64,000 nt of DNA from Labia minor (Eukaryota; Arthropoda; Insecta; Dermaptera; Spongiphoridae), in the NCBI GenBank assembly GCA_963082975.1, contig OY720346.1, positions 72,965,267-73,029,266 of the forward strand, read 5' to 3'. Made by a program: the position numbers and the translations under genes. The notes under the pieces were generated by a model. That model was not told the DNA's origin, ran no database searches, and worked only from the letters and a program-made list of their open reading frames with translations. Below are positions 1-11,360 of the stretch, in pieces. The first letter of the stretch is position 1. Every line of letters begins with the position of its first letter.

Positions 1-302
1 CTGATTAATCATTCTCCATTATTTATATTTATTTATTCTTTTTTAATATTCGATTCTAGTAAATTAATAAATCAATCTTAGAATGTTATTTTTTTTTTAA
101 AAAAAAAAACAAAAACATAATGAATCGATTAATTTAACACAATATAAAATTTTGCTACTAATTTATATAATATTATAAATACTAATTTTTGATGATGAAA
201 TTAATCATTTATATTATGCGATTTTTAATAAATTTACTTATAATTAAATACAATTTATTTTTATATATATGTTTTCTTTAGTTAATAAAATATCGATTTT
301 TT
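1..302. other. AT-rich spacer, no gene
   Basis: Very AT-rich, stop-dense sequence with homopolymer runs. I see no open frame, RNA gene or recognised repeat. Confidence 0.6.
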
Positions 303-897
303 ACTATCTCGTAAGAGATAGTATTGCGATCACGAAAATTTTCGATGTTGAGATTTTGATGTTTTTATAGGTTTTAAAGGTTCCTGAATCATTTTCACTA
401 AGGTTGAGAAAAATGTCTTTATGTGTGTGTGTGTGTGTGTGTAGTCAAGATTACGCAAAAACTGTTTGAGTTAGAATGATGAAATTTGGTACACGGGAAT
501 TATTCAAAATTTGTAGTTTTCTATCAATGTTTGAGAAATGTAGCTCAACCGGAAGAGGGTCATTACTTACAACGTTTTGATTTTTTTTCCTATAAAGTGA
601 CCGTAAAAATAAAGATATATGTTTGATAATTTTTCACATGATTAATAATTGTATAAAACTGCTATATATAGAATTTCAGCTTGATTGAATCGCTGAAATT
701 ACCAGAATTAATTTTTTAACACTGCAAATCTCACGCGCCAACACGTGACGTGCTGCGATCAACAAAAAACCAAACATGCGCTGGTTTAATATTTATTATT
801 TATAATTTATGATTAATTAAATTTAATTTAAATATAATATATTATGTTATTTAATCCAATTCAAATTGCGAGATAGTCGAGTGGAGACACTCCAGCT
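303..897 (+). mobile_element. HLE-1 copy 1, Helentron-like non-autonomous element
   Basis: Near full-length copy of the window's main repeat. It starts with ACTATCTC followed by its complement GAGATAGT (a palindrome, here with a mutated loop), then a conserved block, a GT microsatellite at about 421-443, a core with the conserved ACCGGAAGAGGGTCATTAC block, a CACGTGACGTG block, an AT-rich segment, the subterminal GCGAGATAGT, and a 3' hairpin (TGGAG-ACA-CTCCA) before the terminal GCT. T-rich flanks on both sides and no obvious target duplication suggest insertion between T residues. The Helentron-associated class is inferred from architecture. No coding capacity. Confidence 0.7.
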
Positions 898-1134
898 AAT
901 TTTAATTAAAACTAAAAAGAAAAAAATCCAAAAAACAACTTTGATTGAATAAATAAAAATGATTAAAATTGTAATAAAACATCAAAAATAATAATCAAGA
1001 ATAAATTAATATGAATGTTTAATTAAACTATTAAAATGTTTGATAGAAATATGTAAATAAAACAAATTCGTAACAAATATTTTATAATAATTTATATAAT
1101 ATAATATTATATTGTATTATATGCTATAAATATT
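898..1134. other. AT-rich spacer, no gene
   Basis: AT-rich DNA between two repeats. Nothing recognisable. Confidence 0.55.
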
Positions 1135-1637
1135 AGTACCTGGTTCACCAAACCGCCGCTCGGTCATTAAAAAAAAATTATTCCTTATTATCGGGTTTGG
1201 CTGGCAATATTAATAACTGGTTCACCGAGCCACCGTTCAAATAATTTAAAAGAACATAAATTAAAAAAAAATAATCATAAAACATACACACCTTAAACGT
1301 ACGTATTACATGTAATTCACCGAAAGACAGAAAAGTATTGCCTATGCATATAACATAATATATATTTCGTAATTTGATTTTAATTATATTTATAATATTT
1401 TGTATTTAAGGAAGCGCTTGATCTGACGTAGTTTCTGAAGTCATTTAAATTTCCTATTTTAAATTAAGAAAAAACTAATAAAGATGATTTTTCCCCGAGT
1501 CTGAAACCAATACAGATCGATTTTTCTTTATAAAAAATGGTGAATTTCAAAAAAAATTCTTCGAGAGGTTTAATGTTTCAAAAATACAAATATATATACG
1601 AGAATATATACAATTTTTTCTAGTATAATAAGTTAAG
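1135..1637 (+). repeat. Family D interspersed repeat, copy 1
   Basis: Begins with a GC-rich CTGGTTCACC / CCGCCGCTCGGTCATT block that is repeated in altered form about 75 bp later (GGTTCACCGAGCC). It ends with a block around TAAGAAAAAACTAATAAAGATG and a tail of ATATATAC runs. A closely similar copy lies at 29944-30565, and an inverted, decayed piece at 42110-42690. The TAAGAAAAAACTAAT block also occurs in family C, so the two families may share an ancestor. Class unknown; no open frame. Confidence 0.6.
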
Positions 1638-2435
1638 ATAAAAAAAAATGATTTGAAATTAATTAATTATCTAATATTATTTATATTATTATTTTATAAT
1701 TTAATTAATTAGGAGTATTATTATTTATTATTGTAATAAATTATGATATTTTGATCAGTTAAGGACTAAAATAAGAATTTACTCAGAAGATTATAATGAT
1801 GAAGTAGAAGACAGGAACAAGATTGTTCCTCCGAAAAAATAAATACAATAAAGACGTAACAGTTAATCTGTGTGAAAGTAAAAAAAAAAAAGAAATAAAA
1901 AGAAATCTATTTTTCGTGATATTTAGAGAAATAAATTTGTGGAAAGGATTGAGATTGGTTCTCGTTGACAGATCATATAGCCATCCATATAAATAAATAT
2001 CATGTTTATCGGTGTTTCTATTAAAGAGACAGCGGCAATTTACTCTCGGTTATCATCAAAGAAATCATCCAGACCACACTCATTCGAAAAGCCATTAAAG
2101 AGGCGTATTGATATTTCTTCTACTATCGATTTAATAACGACTGAAAGATAGATAGATAGACGAGATGTTTTTATGTTTTTGGAAATAATATAAAAATGAA
2201 ATATATCCACTATCGGATCATCATCATCATTAATATATACGATATATATATATATATTTGAAAACTCAATGACTCTCTAGCTTGACAAAATATTGATTGA
2301 TGTAAAATTATAAAGAAAAATTATTCTTTTAAAAAAAAAGATGGAAATAAAAATAAATGTTATTGATAAATGGCTGAACACAAACAATTTACTTTGAAAA
2401 ATCAAATTAATACAATATGAATAATATTATTAATA
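1638..2435. other. AT-rich spacer with a short unique stretch
   Basis: No gene seen. About 1970-2110 is less AT-rich and looks single-copy in the window. A short GATA run lies near 2148-2160. Confidence 0.5.
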
Positions 2436-2884
2436 TTATTATTATTAATAAATTAATTAATTTTTAACACTATAATCTGAAATAAACCGGACAAAATTTC
2501 TGTCTAAACTAAAAATTAGGAAATATAAAAAAAAAAACTTTTTAAAAACGCAAATTCCAAATTAAATAGTCATAGTTAACAAGTATAGTGGAAAAGGAAA
2601 AAAAAACAGAAAGGGGTTTATGCATATACAATGAATGAAATGTCCTTCATATTCTTTTCCTTTCTCTTTCTCTTTGGCGCCCACGCTTTTATTTTTTAGA
2701 TATGATTAATGGAACCGTGGTGTCTGTGGAGAAATTATTTTCTCCTTTTTAGTGCAAATAGAAAGTTTTTTTTTTTATATATTTTTATTTCCTAATTTTC
2801 ACTCTTGACAAAAATTTCGCCCGGTTTATGATTTCAGGTTATAGTGTTAAAAATTAATTAATTTACTAATAATAATAATTTTAT
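2436..2884. mobile_element. Foldback MITE with about 90-110 bp terminal inverted repeats
   Basis: The left arm (about 2436-2530) and right arm (about 2773-2884) are imperfect reverse complements. They share blocks such as AATTTTTAACACTATAA, ATAAACCGG and AAAATTAGGAAATA in mirrored order. The middle of about 240 bp has no open frame. Long arms and short length fit a foldback-type MITE. Outer limits are blurred by ATT repeats, so I cannot read a target duplication. Single copy here. Confidence 0.6.
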
Positions 2885-2924
2885 TAGTAATTATTTAATA
2901 ATACTTCCGAGGTCGCCTATGACC

Positions 2925-3078
2925 TGAGATGAACATGAATATTGCATTGTCATCGGAGTTACATATGTATGCAAAATTTCAGCTCATTCGAACATTGGGA
3001 AGTGTGTCAAATTTACCTTGCAAGATTCTACGACAAGACACAATGGGAAACTAAATAAAAGCGTGTAATAAAGTTTAT
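2925..3078 (+). repeat. Probable 3' tail of a retroelement
   Basis: Contains ATGCAAAATTTCAGCTCATT, a stretch on GGGAAGTGTGTCAAATTTA, and then AAATAAAAGCGTGTAATAAA. From memory this resembles a tail shared by retroelements in many insects. It is a fragment with no coding sequence, and assignment needs a repeat library. Confidence 0.35.
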
Positions 3079-3422
3079 CTCAAAAAAGCTTATTATATAA
3101 TAATTATTACATTATATTAATTATCATTATTTAATTAAAAGAATATATGTAAATTCGTATGTTATTAATTATTATTTCAATAAAAAAATTTTTTAGAACG
3201 GAAAATAATAACAATGGTGAAATATACAATCAAATTGACAACTAATTAATTAAAAATATAACATTTTATTTTTAATTCAATTATAGGGACTATTATATAA
3301 ATAAACAATAAACGTTGGTCTGTATTTTGATTGCTTAGTAAGGATTTTTTTAACTTTAATAGAAAATGTTTGTGAATTTTTGGAAATTCACGCGTTAGTA
3401 ACCTAGTATTTTTTCGTTATCT

Positions 3423-3436
3423 CCCCCCCCCCCCCC
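3423..3436. repeat. Poly-C tract
   Basis: Uninterrupted run of about 14 C in otherwise AT-rich DNA. 3437-3600 shows nothing else recognisable. Confidence 0.9.
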
Positions 3437-3609
3437 ACCTCTGATATGGGACAGTAAGTCAAAAGGCGTTAATATCCTCAGAAAAGTACCAAAACGACAT
3501 CTGTCACAGAGATTAATAAAACATCGAAGCGTAGAGAAATGTCATAAAATGTTTATTGAATTTTCCTACAAGTGGGGTGGCAACCGACCATCCAAGCCCT
3601 AACATCGCA

Positions 3610-3613
<4 letters not shown>

Positions 3614-3653
<40 letters not shown>
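3614..3653. repeat. (AT)n microsatellite
   Basis: About 20 uninterrupted AT units. Open frames through it encode only alternating Tyr-Ile and are not genes. Confidence 0.95.
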
Positions 3654-3659
<6 letters not shown>

Positions 3660-4066
3660 ACAACTGACCAGAGAATAACATCAGCAAAACTAGTATTGCA
3701 TATTATCAATTGAAGTCCGATAAAATCGAAAGTAATAACTTTACTCCTGATTCCACTCGACTTACAAATATAGTAAAATGTTTTCCACGGGAAGATTTCC
3801 TGATTATATTTTATTGATAAAATGTCTCTGAAATAGTTCATGAAAAGGGGAAATCAAATTTCCATCCTGGAAGGAACCCAACTAACCTTTTATAGGATGT
3901 ATACCAATAACTTGCTAATTCTCAAAAGGTACATTTCAACAACCGAAATGCTTCTTAAAATATTAATTTTAACAAAAATAATAATATTTAAATCATGTAT
4001 AGGAATATTAGTATCTTATATTTACAACTTTATGAAAGAAAAATCATTATAGAATTGTAAAACAAA

Positions 4067-5624
4067 ACAGAAATGCCAAAAATGCACGTAGTAAAAAAGA
4101 TCAACTGCTTATTGATAAGATGATTGTAGAAAACTGCAGACAAAGAAAAACCAACCTATTTTTGGCATAGATAGACTACAAAAATATATTTGACTCAGTA
4201 CCACACAGCTGGATTAGTTACTAGCTCAATGCTTGAAAATGTTTGGTATTTGTGTTAACTTCTGAAAAATACAATGACTAAATGAAAAACAAGCTTATTT
4301 GTAAATAGAGAGTAATGTAACAGTATATACATATATATATATATATAAGATAAGGAATTTTCTAAGGAGATTCTTTATCATTAATATTAGTGACTATTGC
4401 AATGATAGCTTTAACAAAAATGCTGTAAATTTTAAAACGAATTGTCAAAACAAAGTGACAAAGTTTTGTTTAAAGATGGAAAAACATCAAATGAATTGAC
4501 ATTACTTTCAAATACAGTCAAAATATTTAGCGATGATATCAGAATAGAATTTGGATGAAATATAAGTGCAATGCTCGCGATGAAAAAAAGAAAAACTAAA
4601 CAAGCATGAAGTGTTTTGTTTAAAGATGGAACAAGTATAAAAAGTTTGGGTGAATATTATAAATATTTCAGGCGGATGATAATCTGCACAAACAAGTAAT
4701 AAAGAAAACCAACTCTGAATACATAAAAGGAATTCGTAAAGTTTTAAAATCATAGCTGAATGGAAGCAATAGCCATCAATACTTGAGCAGTACGTGTCAT
4801 ACAGGATATTGACAGGAAATGTCAACTGGACGCAAACTGATTTAAATAATTTAGATCCAAAAACTCGCAAATAAATGAAGTAATGTAGATCGCCTTTATT
4901 TATCAAGAAAAATTGGAGGAAGAGGTTTGTTGTAGATACTACAAAATGTAGAAGAAGAAACTAATGACTAGATATGAAAAACTAAAGAAAAATTATTAAT
5001 TGAAGTACTTAAACCTAAGTTCTTAAATAAAATTTGCTACAAACAACAGGCACTAAGAAAGAATCTAAAGAAACAACTATAAATGGACGTTTACAGAACT
5101 GGACAACCAAAGCGTTACATGTGGTCAACACCACAAAGAAACAGCAAATAAATTTAATGCAGCGAAAAGTTTATGACTTTAAAAATAACCCTTAACAAAG
5201 AAACTGAGAGCCTTATATTTTCTGCTCAAGAACAAACATTACAAACAAATGTAATGAAAGCAAAAATTTAACAAAGAAGCAATAAGAAATATACAAACTA
5301 CAAGATGGAAACAGTGAACCAGGACAAATAAGAATGCACCCTGACAGGATTGCCAAACTAATAAATTGGAACATTTATAAACATTAAAAATGTATTAAAT
5401 ATGCAATCCCAAGTTACTATAACATTGATAGAAAAGAAGAAGAAAACATTTTAAAATCCGGGAACTGGGTAAAAGTAACAGATCCTGTCAAAAACCATAA
5501 AAAGTGATGCCTATTGTATTAGGTGCACTTGGATTAATTACAAAAAACTTGAAAAAACATCTAAACTCACTCAAAATAAATGACATTTCAACGGCTTTTT
5601 TGGGACGATATATGAACAATTTCT
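4067..5624 (+). pseudogene. Decayed LINE reverse transcriptase with RLE-type C-terminal end
   Basis: No long open frame survives, but conceptual translation with stops and frameshifts gives ordered similarity to a non-LTR reverse transcriptase family. KKDQLLIDKMIVENC lies near 4100, a DYKNIFDSVPHSWI block near 4170-4215, NTVKIFSDDI near 4505-4545, AQEQTLQTN near 5227-5255, and GALGLITKNLKKHLNS then FLGRYMNN at 5520-5622. The order matches RT palm, thumb and C-terminal domain of a family whose C-terminus resembles a restriction-like endonuclease; that assignment is from memory of the family. The YxDD catalytic region should fall near 4310-4400, where an AT microsatellite and a degraded stretch sit; I cannot find it. 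At least ten in-frame stops. No clear 5' UTR, poly(A) tail or target duplication. It cannot encode an enzyme. Confidence 0.7.
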
Positions 5625-6763
5625 AAGCCTCTGGGTGAAGCCCAAATGTTCTAACTAATCACTTAACATGTGATCTTTGTAAAAACATTTTTATTCATGA
5701 TGTACTATTTCAACTTTTTAAGTTTAAAAAAAATTTTAATAATAATTAATAAATATTTAAAAATTATTAAAAAAATATTTATATTTATTCACTTCACAAT
5801 TATTTTGTTTAAATCATTTTCAAAGTATATATGGAAAAAACTCGTTGAGGTAAGTCAGTAACGATTTTTGGTACTGCATTTTTATTGTCCTTATCATAAA
5901 TCATTTAGTCTTAGCCTATTTTATTAAGAAAATATATTTCTTTAAAATTTAAGAAGCAAATATTCATGGTTTATCTTTAATTTTTCTGAATTATATTTAT
6001 CAAAATAAATATATTTTTAAATCTTGCTTATCAAAATGAAAAAAAAGGAAATTTACATTTTTATTATTATTTCTATATAAATTTATTTTATTATGTTTTT
6101 TTATTGATTTATCCTTTTATTTTAAATTGAATTTTAAACAATTTTTAACAATTTATATTTATATATATATATATTATACAACCCCTCAAATATTACTATT
6201 ACAACCCTTGCCACAAATTTCAAAGTGCCTTTATTTTTTGTGGAATTTGATATAAATATAAAAGTAATGAAAACATGAGATTTACAAAAATTCAACTTTT
6301 ATCATAATATTATTTCAGAGATTTAATAAAAATAATACTAATAGATTGGATAAAAGATCAGAAAATGTTCTAAATTGATTGAAATTGAATTTTTATTTTT
6401 AATCTAATCCATGAACTTTGTCAGAATATAAAAACCATAGTAAAAAAAAAATACAAAAGTTTAAAATAAAAATAATAAAGTAAATGTTTAATTTAAATTC
6501 TATAAATTGATTAAATATATTTTTTAAAATAATTATTCGTAAGGATAAATGTATATAAGATAGATAATCAAATATTTAAATTTAAAAAAAAATCTTTTTA
6601 TTCATCATTTCTTAAATATTCATCGGGTATAAATAACCCTTCCGGGAATAATTTTGGTATAATTATTGTATTCTAAAGTTGAGATATATTTAATATTTAA
6701 ATTAAATTTTAAAATAATTTTTTCTTTTGTGAATAAAATAAATTCTTAAACAAAAAAATATTT
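5625..6763. other. AT-rich spacer, no gene
   Basis: Long AT-rich stretch with many homopolymers. The only open frames are short and Lys/Ile/Phe-rich, as expected by chance in such sequence. Confidence 0.6.
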
Positions 6764-6771
6764 CTCTATAT

Positions 6772-7002
6772 CAGTGATTCTCAAACACTGTGCCGCGAGA
6801 TTATGAGGCTCTTAAACATTTCCGACTTTTTTTCTAAATTTTTTCAATATGGTTCTAAAAAACAAAAAAAAAAGGTAAACCGTTTTTGGGACCACTTTTT
6901 TCAATATGGTAAACATTTACACTTATCTTTTTCTTTAGGTGCCGCCAAATTTTTAAACCGTTAAAAGTGTGCCGCGGTAAAAAAAAAGGTTGAGAATCAC
7001 TG
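6772..7002 (+). mobile_element. hAT MITE (family hAT-F), copy 1, 231 bp
   Basis: Termini are CAGTGATTCTCAA and TTGAGAATCACTG, exact inverted repeats of 13 bp. The element is flanked by the 8-bp duplication CTCTATAT (6764-6771 and 7003-7010). Eight-bp duplications and CA...TG ends are hallmarks of hAT transposons. The interior repeats GTTCTAAAA / GGGACCACTTTTTT motifs and has no open frame. Two more copies lie at 16463-16750 and 60433-60696. Confidence 0.85.
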
Positions 7003-7010
7003 CTCTATAT

Positions 7011-7310
7011 CAGGGGTACTTAAACTGTGGGTCGCGACCCCCAAGGGGGGTCGCGAGACTACTGAAAGGGGGTCGTAAAGATCTGATACTTTTGAATCAT
7101 TATAAATAAAATTTTAAAATTATTAAATTATATATATGTGAAATAAATGGGTATGTATTCTTTAATCCTTATTTTATTTACATTGTAAAATAGTGCGATA
7201 TTACATCTACATCTACGGTTAATATATATTTCATTATATGGAGGAGGGGGTCGTTTAAAATTTCCTAAGCTTGAAGGGGGTCGCTATATAAAAAAGTTTA
7301 AGAAGCCCTG
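7011..7310 (+). mobile_element. hAT MITE (second family), 300 bp, abutting copy 1 of hAT-F
   Basis: Begins CAGGGGTACTTAAACTG and ends GTTTAAGAAGCCCTG, with GGGTCGCGACCCCC-type sequence inside each end. Flanked by CTCTATAT at 7003-7010 and 7311-7318. The left duplication is the same 8 bp that bounds the neighbouring hAT-F copy, so both elements used one target. No open frame. Confidence 0.85.
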
Positions 7311-7345
7311 CTCTATATTATACTATAATATACTAAAACAGCTAA

Positions 7346-7980
7346 AAAATAAGTTGACCCGTGGCCAGGTCTGAACCGACCGACAGTTTGAAATAAATGA
7401 ATTTCCAGCTACAGAAACAATTTCAAATAATTTTAATATATCTATTAATGTAATAAAAACAGATATGGATATAACATAAATATTTTTAATTTTATTTTAT
7501 TTATAATATATAAGTAGGAGCTGGCTGAGACGTCATGAATGGCTGGATGACGTCATATAATTTTAAATTAAGAAAAAAACTAATAAAGATGATTTTTCTC
7601 GAAGATAAAACAAATACAAAGTGAATGATTCGTGATAATATGTAAAAAATCTCCTCATGTGAAATTTGGTGTGAAAATAACCCTTTCCTTCCTATCGTCG
7701 ATCGCTAATACTACCACTTCCGGTTTCCGGATTTGCACCAAAAGTTGATCAATTCATCCCACTGATGCATTAAGTAAATATACCAAACTTCATCAAAATC
7801 GGTTCATCCGTTCAGGCTGTACACATCTATACGGACAGACGGACGGACAGACGGACAGACATCATGCTAAAAATACTTTTTTCTGTTTAGAAAATGCATG
7901 ATTTGTGGAGATATGTAAAAATCTCCACATGTGAAATTTGGTTTGAAAACAATACCTCCCTTACTATCGTCGGTCGGTAA
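7346..7980 (+). repeat. Family C repeat, copy 1 (left end and body)
   Basis: Starts with AAGTTGACCCGTGGCCAGG, then a CCGACCGAC block, a TGACGTCATATAATTTTA block, the pair CACTTCCGGTTTCC / CAAAAGTTGATCAATTCATC, a (GGACAGAC)n stretch at about 7835-7860, and CTCCCTTACTATCGTCGGTCGGTAA. Other copies show that the full element ends in an inverted version of the CTGTGGCCAGACACAG start; that right end is missing here. No coding capacity. Class unknown, with foldback-like structure. Confidence 0.7.
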
Positions 7981-8809
7981 TTAAGTCCAAGTTAAAATTT
8001 TATTTATGAGCCCCTTGTAGTTATGCAACTAAGCAATACATTAAGAAAAATAATTTCTGCAAAAAAAAAAAAAAAAATAAAAAAACTGTTAAGTGAATAA
8101 AATTTAAGTAAATATTTCAGTGTTCAATTTATCTTTGTATCTATTTTGATTGTAAATTAGACAAATAAAACAAAATTTGGTGAAAAAGGCATTTAAACTT
8201 TTTTTTTTACTTTTTTATAACTCTTTGTGTCATCATTCATCAGAAGGTATTAGAAAATAGAAACTGACATTAATCTAATATGAAATCAGTTCCCAATGGA
8301 TTGTTTATCTTCTTTACCTTTGTTTCACAAGACGCTCTAGATTTTTGAGTATTGTTCTCCTAAAGGATAATTCTCCAGTGATTTTCGGAAAAGTGTAACA
8401 TTTAATTAAATAGGAATTCTAAAATAACATAACACATATACATAAATTATTATTTTTTTGATGAAAGATTGAATTAGAAATGCAAATTTAGAACAGCAAT
8501 TCTTAACTCCAAATGGAAAGAGAATGAGAAAGAGAGAAAGAGAGGGAGAGATTAATTTATCATAGCAAATCCTATAAGTAAATAAACTTTAAATAATACA
8601 ATTATCATTTCTATTAGTTTATTGCTAAGTGTGACTAAATTACTTCAATATTAAGACTAAGAAAATTTACAAAAAAATGGATGTATAGAAGTTAATGGAT
8701 TGCATTAAAATTTAGCACAAATATAATTAAATATCTGAAAGATCTGTAAGAGAAACCACCAAAAATTGACGATTATTTTGTTTAGGTAAATCTCGTATAC
8801 TTATTTATG
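7981..8809. other. AT-rich spacer
   Basis: No gene. A GA-rich stretch (AGAGAAAGAGAGGGAGAG) lies near 8530-8550. Confidence 0.55.
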
Positions 8810-9353
8810 GCTAAACAGATTTTGATAAAATTTGGTATATTTACCTAATGCACCAGTAGCATGAATTCATCAAGTATTTATTTTATATTCATCGTCAGAA
8901 ATTTTTCTCTTAAAATATAGTAGTAATTAATAATTGAGTAATTAAACTAAAAATACATAAGTTGACCTGTGGCCTAATTTCCAGCTACAGAAACAATTTC
9001 AAATAATTTTAATATATCTATTAATGCAATAAAAAACAGATACGGATATAACATAAATATTTTTAATTTTATTTTATTTATAATACATAAGTAGGACTTG
9101 GCTGTGACGCCATGAAGAGCTGGGTGACGTCATATAATTTTAAATTAAGAAAAAACTAAATGAAGATGATTTTCCCGAGGATAAAACCAATACAAAGTGC
9201 ATGATTTGTGGAGATATATAAAAAAAATTTCCTCTTGTGAAATTTGGTGTGAAAATAACCCTTCCCTTTCTATCTTCGATCGCTAATACTACCACTTCCG
9301 GTTTCAGGATTTGCACCAAAAGTTGATCAATTCATTATACTGATGCATTAAGT

Positions 9354-9390
<37 letters not shown>

Positions 9391-9957
9391 ATAAAGTATA
9401 AAAAAAATATTTTAAAAACATGAATTCAAAATATCTAAATTTTATTATCTTGGTTTTTATTTTTAGTTTAATTACTCAATTATTAATTACAACTATATTT
9501 TAAGTGAGAAATTTCCGACAACGAATAAAAAATTAAACTACTTTATAAACTACCACTTCGGTTTCCGGATATACATCAAAAGTTGATGCATTAAGTAAAT
9601 ATACCAAATTTCATCAAAATCCGTTGAGCCGTTCAAACTGTACATACACATCTATACGGACACAGACGGGCGGACGGACAGACGGACAGACATCATGCTA
9701 AAAATACTTTTTTCTGTTAAGAAATGCATGATTCGTGGAGATATGTGAAAATTTCAACATATGAAATTTGGTGTGAATACAATACCTCCCTTACTATCGT
9801 CGGTCGGTAAAAACAAGATAATATAATTTAGTCATTTTAATTCAAGTTTTAAAAATATATTTTTTATACTTTATATATATATATATAATGTTGTTTGAAA
9901 ATTTAATTTATTTTAAATCGTCGGTTGGTTCTGTGTCTGGCCACAGCTCATTTTTTT
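8810..9957 (+). repeat. Family C repeat, rearranged foldback copy 2
   Basis: Composite of family C sequence. 8810-8945 is an inverted piece of the body (ATACCAAATTTTATC read on the minus strand). 8955-9365 is the left end and body, with a deletion just after GACCTGTGGCC. 9357-9386 is an AT microsatellite. 9540-9810 is the body with the GGACAGACGG stretch. 9820-9957 is the inverted right end, finishing with CTGTGTCTGGCCACAG. It shows that the family has complementary termini. Confidence 0.6.
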
Positions 9958-9989
9958 AATTCCTGTAAATATTTTAAAATTATATACAC

Positions 9990-10158
9990 TTAAATCGGAA
10001 ATTATTCTAAATTTTCTTTTTATGGTTATTTGTTTTACTGAAATGCTATAATAGTTCACTGTTTTAATTCCCACATTTGTTTGTAAAAACATCTTTTCAA
10101 AAGGCAATCCATTCATTCATTGGTCAGGGAACGAGCTGCCTCGACGTAAATCAACCCA
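9990..10158 (+). repeat. Duplicated low-copy segment, copy 1
   Basis: About 165 bp from TCGGAAATTATTCTAAATTT to CTGCCTCGACGTAAATCAAC is nearly identical to 40662-40832. It is not part of the other repeat families, although both copies sit beside family C ends. The short minus-strand frame through it (9913-10116) is shared by descent but shows no known domain. Confidence 0.75.
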
Positions 10159-10480
10159 AATAGGTTTTCAGCTTCCAATCGAGGGGGTGGCGTGGATGCG
10201 GGTGGATGGGGGTAAACTGTTTTTCTATCGCGTACAACCGTTACAATTTAGTTAAGTTGAACGAGGCGCATAATTAAAATTAGATTAACGGAGGCTGTCA
10301 GACGGGCCGCCCCTTCTAGAAGAGACCGGGATGGAGTCGGCACGGGAGGAGAAGGAGTTAGATGAGGGTGAAAAAAGAGAGAGAGAGGTGAACGCTCACC
10401 GCAGTTGTATAGAAACATTAGCGCCTCATAAAACACAACGGAATATTCCATTAATATAGATTTTTTTTTAACTTGCAAAC
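10159..10480. other. GC-richer unique region
   Basis: Clearly less AT-rich than its surroundings, with G-rich runs (GGGGGTGGCGTGGATGCGGG near 10182) and a GAGAGAGAGAG run near 10377. No convincing coding frame. Candidate conserved noncoding DNA, or an untranslated exon or promoter; this is inference from composition alone. Confidence 0.35.
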
Positions 10481-10775
10481 TCAGGTGAGAGATGAATTAT
10501 GGAGAATACAAAAACAATCACCGTTTTTTACTAGAATTTTACCATACAAGTACTTTTATAAAGTTGAAAAAGATGAAAATCTCATAAATTTAGATTTTCA
10601 ATTTTATATAGATTTATATGGGTATATATCTATACAAATAATAAATATCTACAAGGCATGTATTTTTTTTTAAATATATAAAAATTGTTTATAGATAATT
10701 TGAAAACTATTTTATACTATTTTTAAAAATATTTAAATCTTTGTCTCTTTATACATATTTTAATATATTTATATT

Positions 10776-11360
10776 AAGGTCTGTAATCACGAAGGATAAT
10801 AATATTCGAGAAGAATTTATATCGAGGTTGCAATCGGGTAACGCCTGTTATTATTCAGGAAAGGGGCTTATCTCGCCAAAATTATTAACAATGGGGATAA
10901 AAATTAAAAAATTAAAATATAAAAAAAAAAAATAAATATAAAACAATTATTTTGCCTGTTGTATTATATGGGTGTGAGGCATGGTCTATGACGTTGGGAG
11001 ACGAGAGTAGATTTAGAGTATTTGAGAATACGATTCTTCGCATCATTGATGGGCCAAAGAAAGATGAGGTCATTGGAGAATGGCGGAGACTACATAACGA
11101 GGAATTGCATAACCTCTATGCATCTCCATACATAGTTAGGATTATAAAATCAAGAAGAGCAGGTGACTAGAATGGGAGAGGATAGAATAGCAATGGGTAT
11201 ATTTGTGGGGAGACCGTTTTGGAAACGTTGGGTTAGAAGACCAAAAACACAGTGGGCGGACAATGTAGGAAGGGACGTAAGAGAAATGGGAGAAAATAGG
11301 AGTTGTTTACTGCGGTCAAGAACTTTCGAGTTCAATAGAGCCACAGAGATAGATAGATTA
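10776..11360 (+). pseudogene. LINE ORF2 C-terminal fragment, copy 1
   Basis: 3' end of a non-LTR retrotransposon ORF2. Frame one gives ITKDNNIREEF and a CYYSGKGLISPKL block (10776-10905). A frameshift in an A-run near 10925-10935 separates it from VVLYGCEAWSMTL and WRRLHNEELHNLYASP (10952-11150). Another shift near 11155 leads to RMGEDRIA and WVRRPKTQWADNVGRD (11163-11290). These are hallmarks of the region after the RT domain in many insect LINEs. The 3' end is a short GATA run near 11350. A second copy lies inverted at 47068-47757 and extends further upstream. Inactive. Confidence 0.85.

Noticed and set aside
1135-1260. CCGCCGCTCGGTCATT-type block as an rRNA or tRNA fragment
   Set aside because: It recurs as part of family D and does not fold as a tRNA or match rRNA sequence I know.
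3611-3841. Frames containing alternating Tyr-Ile runs (also at 14753, 32359, 41381, 62330)
   Set aside because: They are translations of AT microsatellites joined to chance sequence.
11150-11344. Minus-strand frame over the LINE end
   Set aside because: Shadow of the plus-strand LINE ORF2 remnant.
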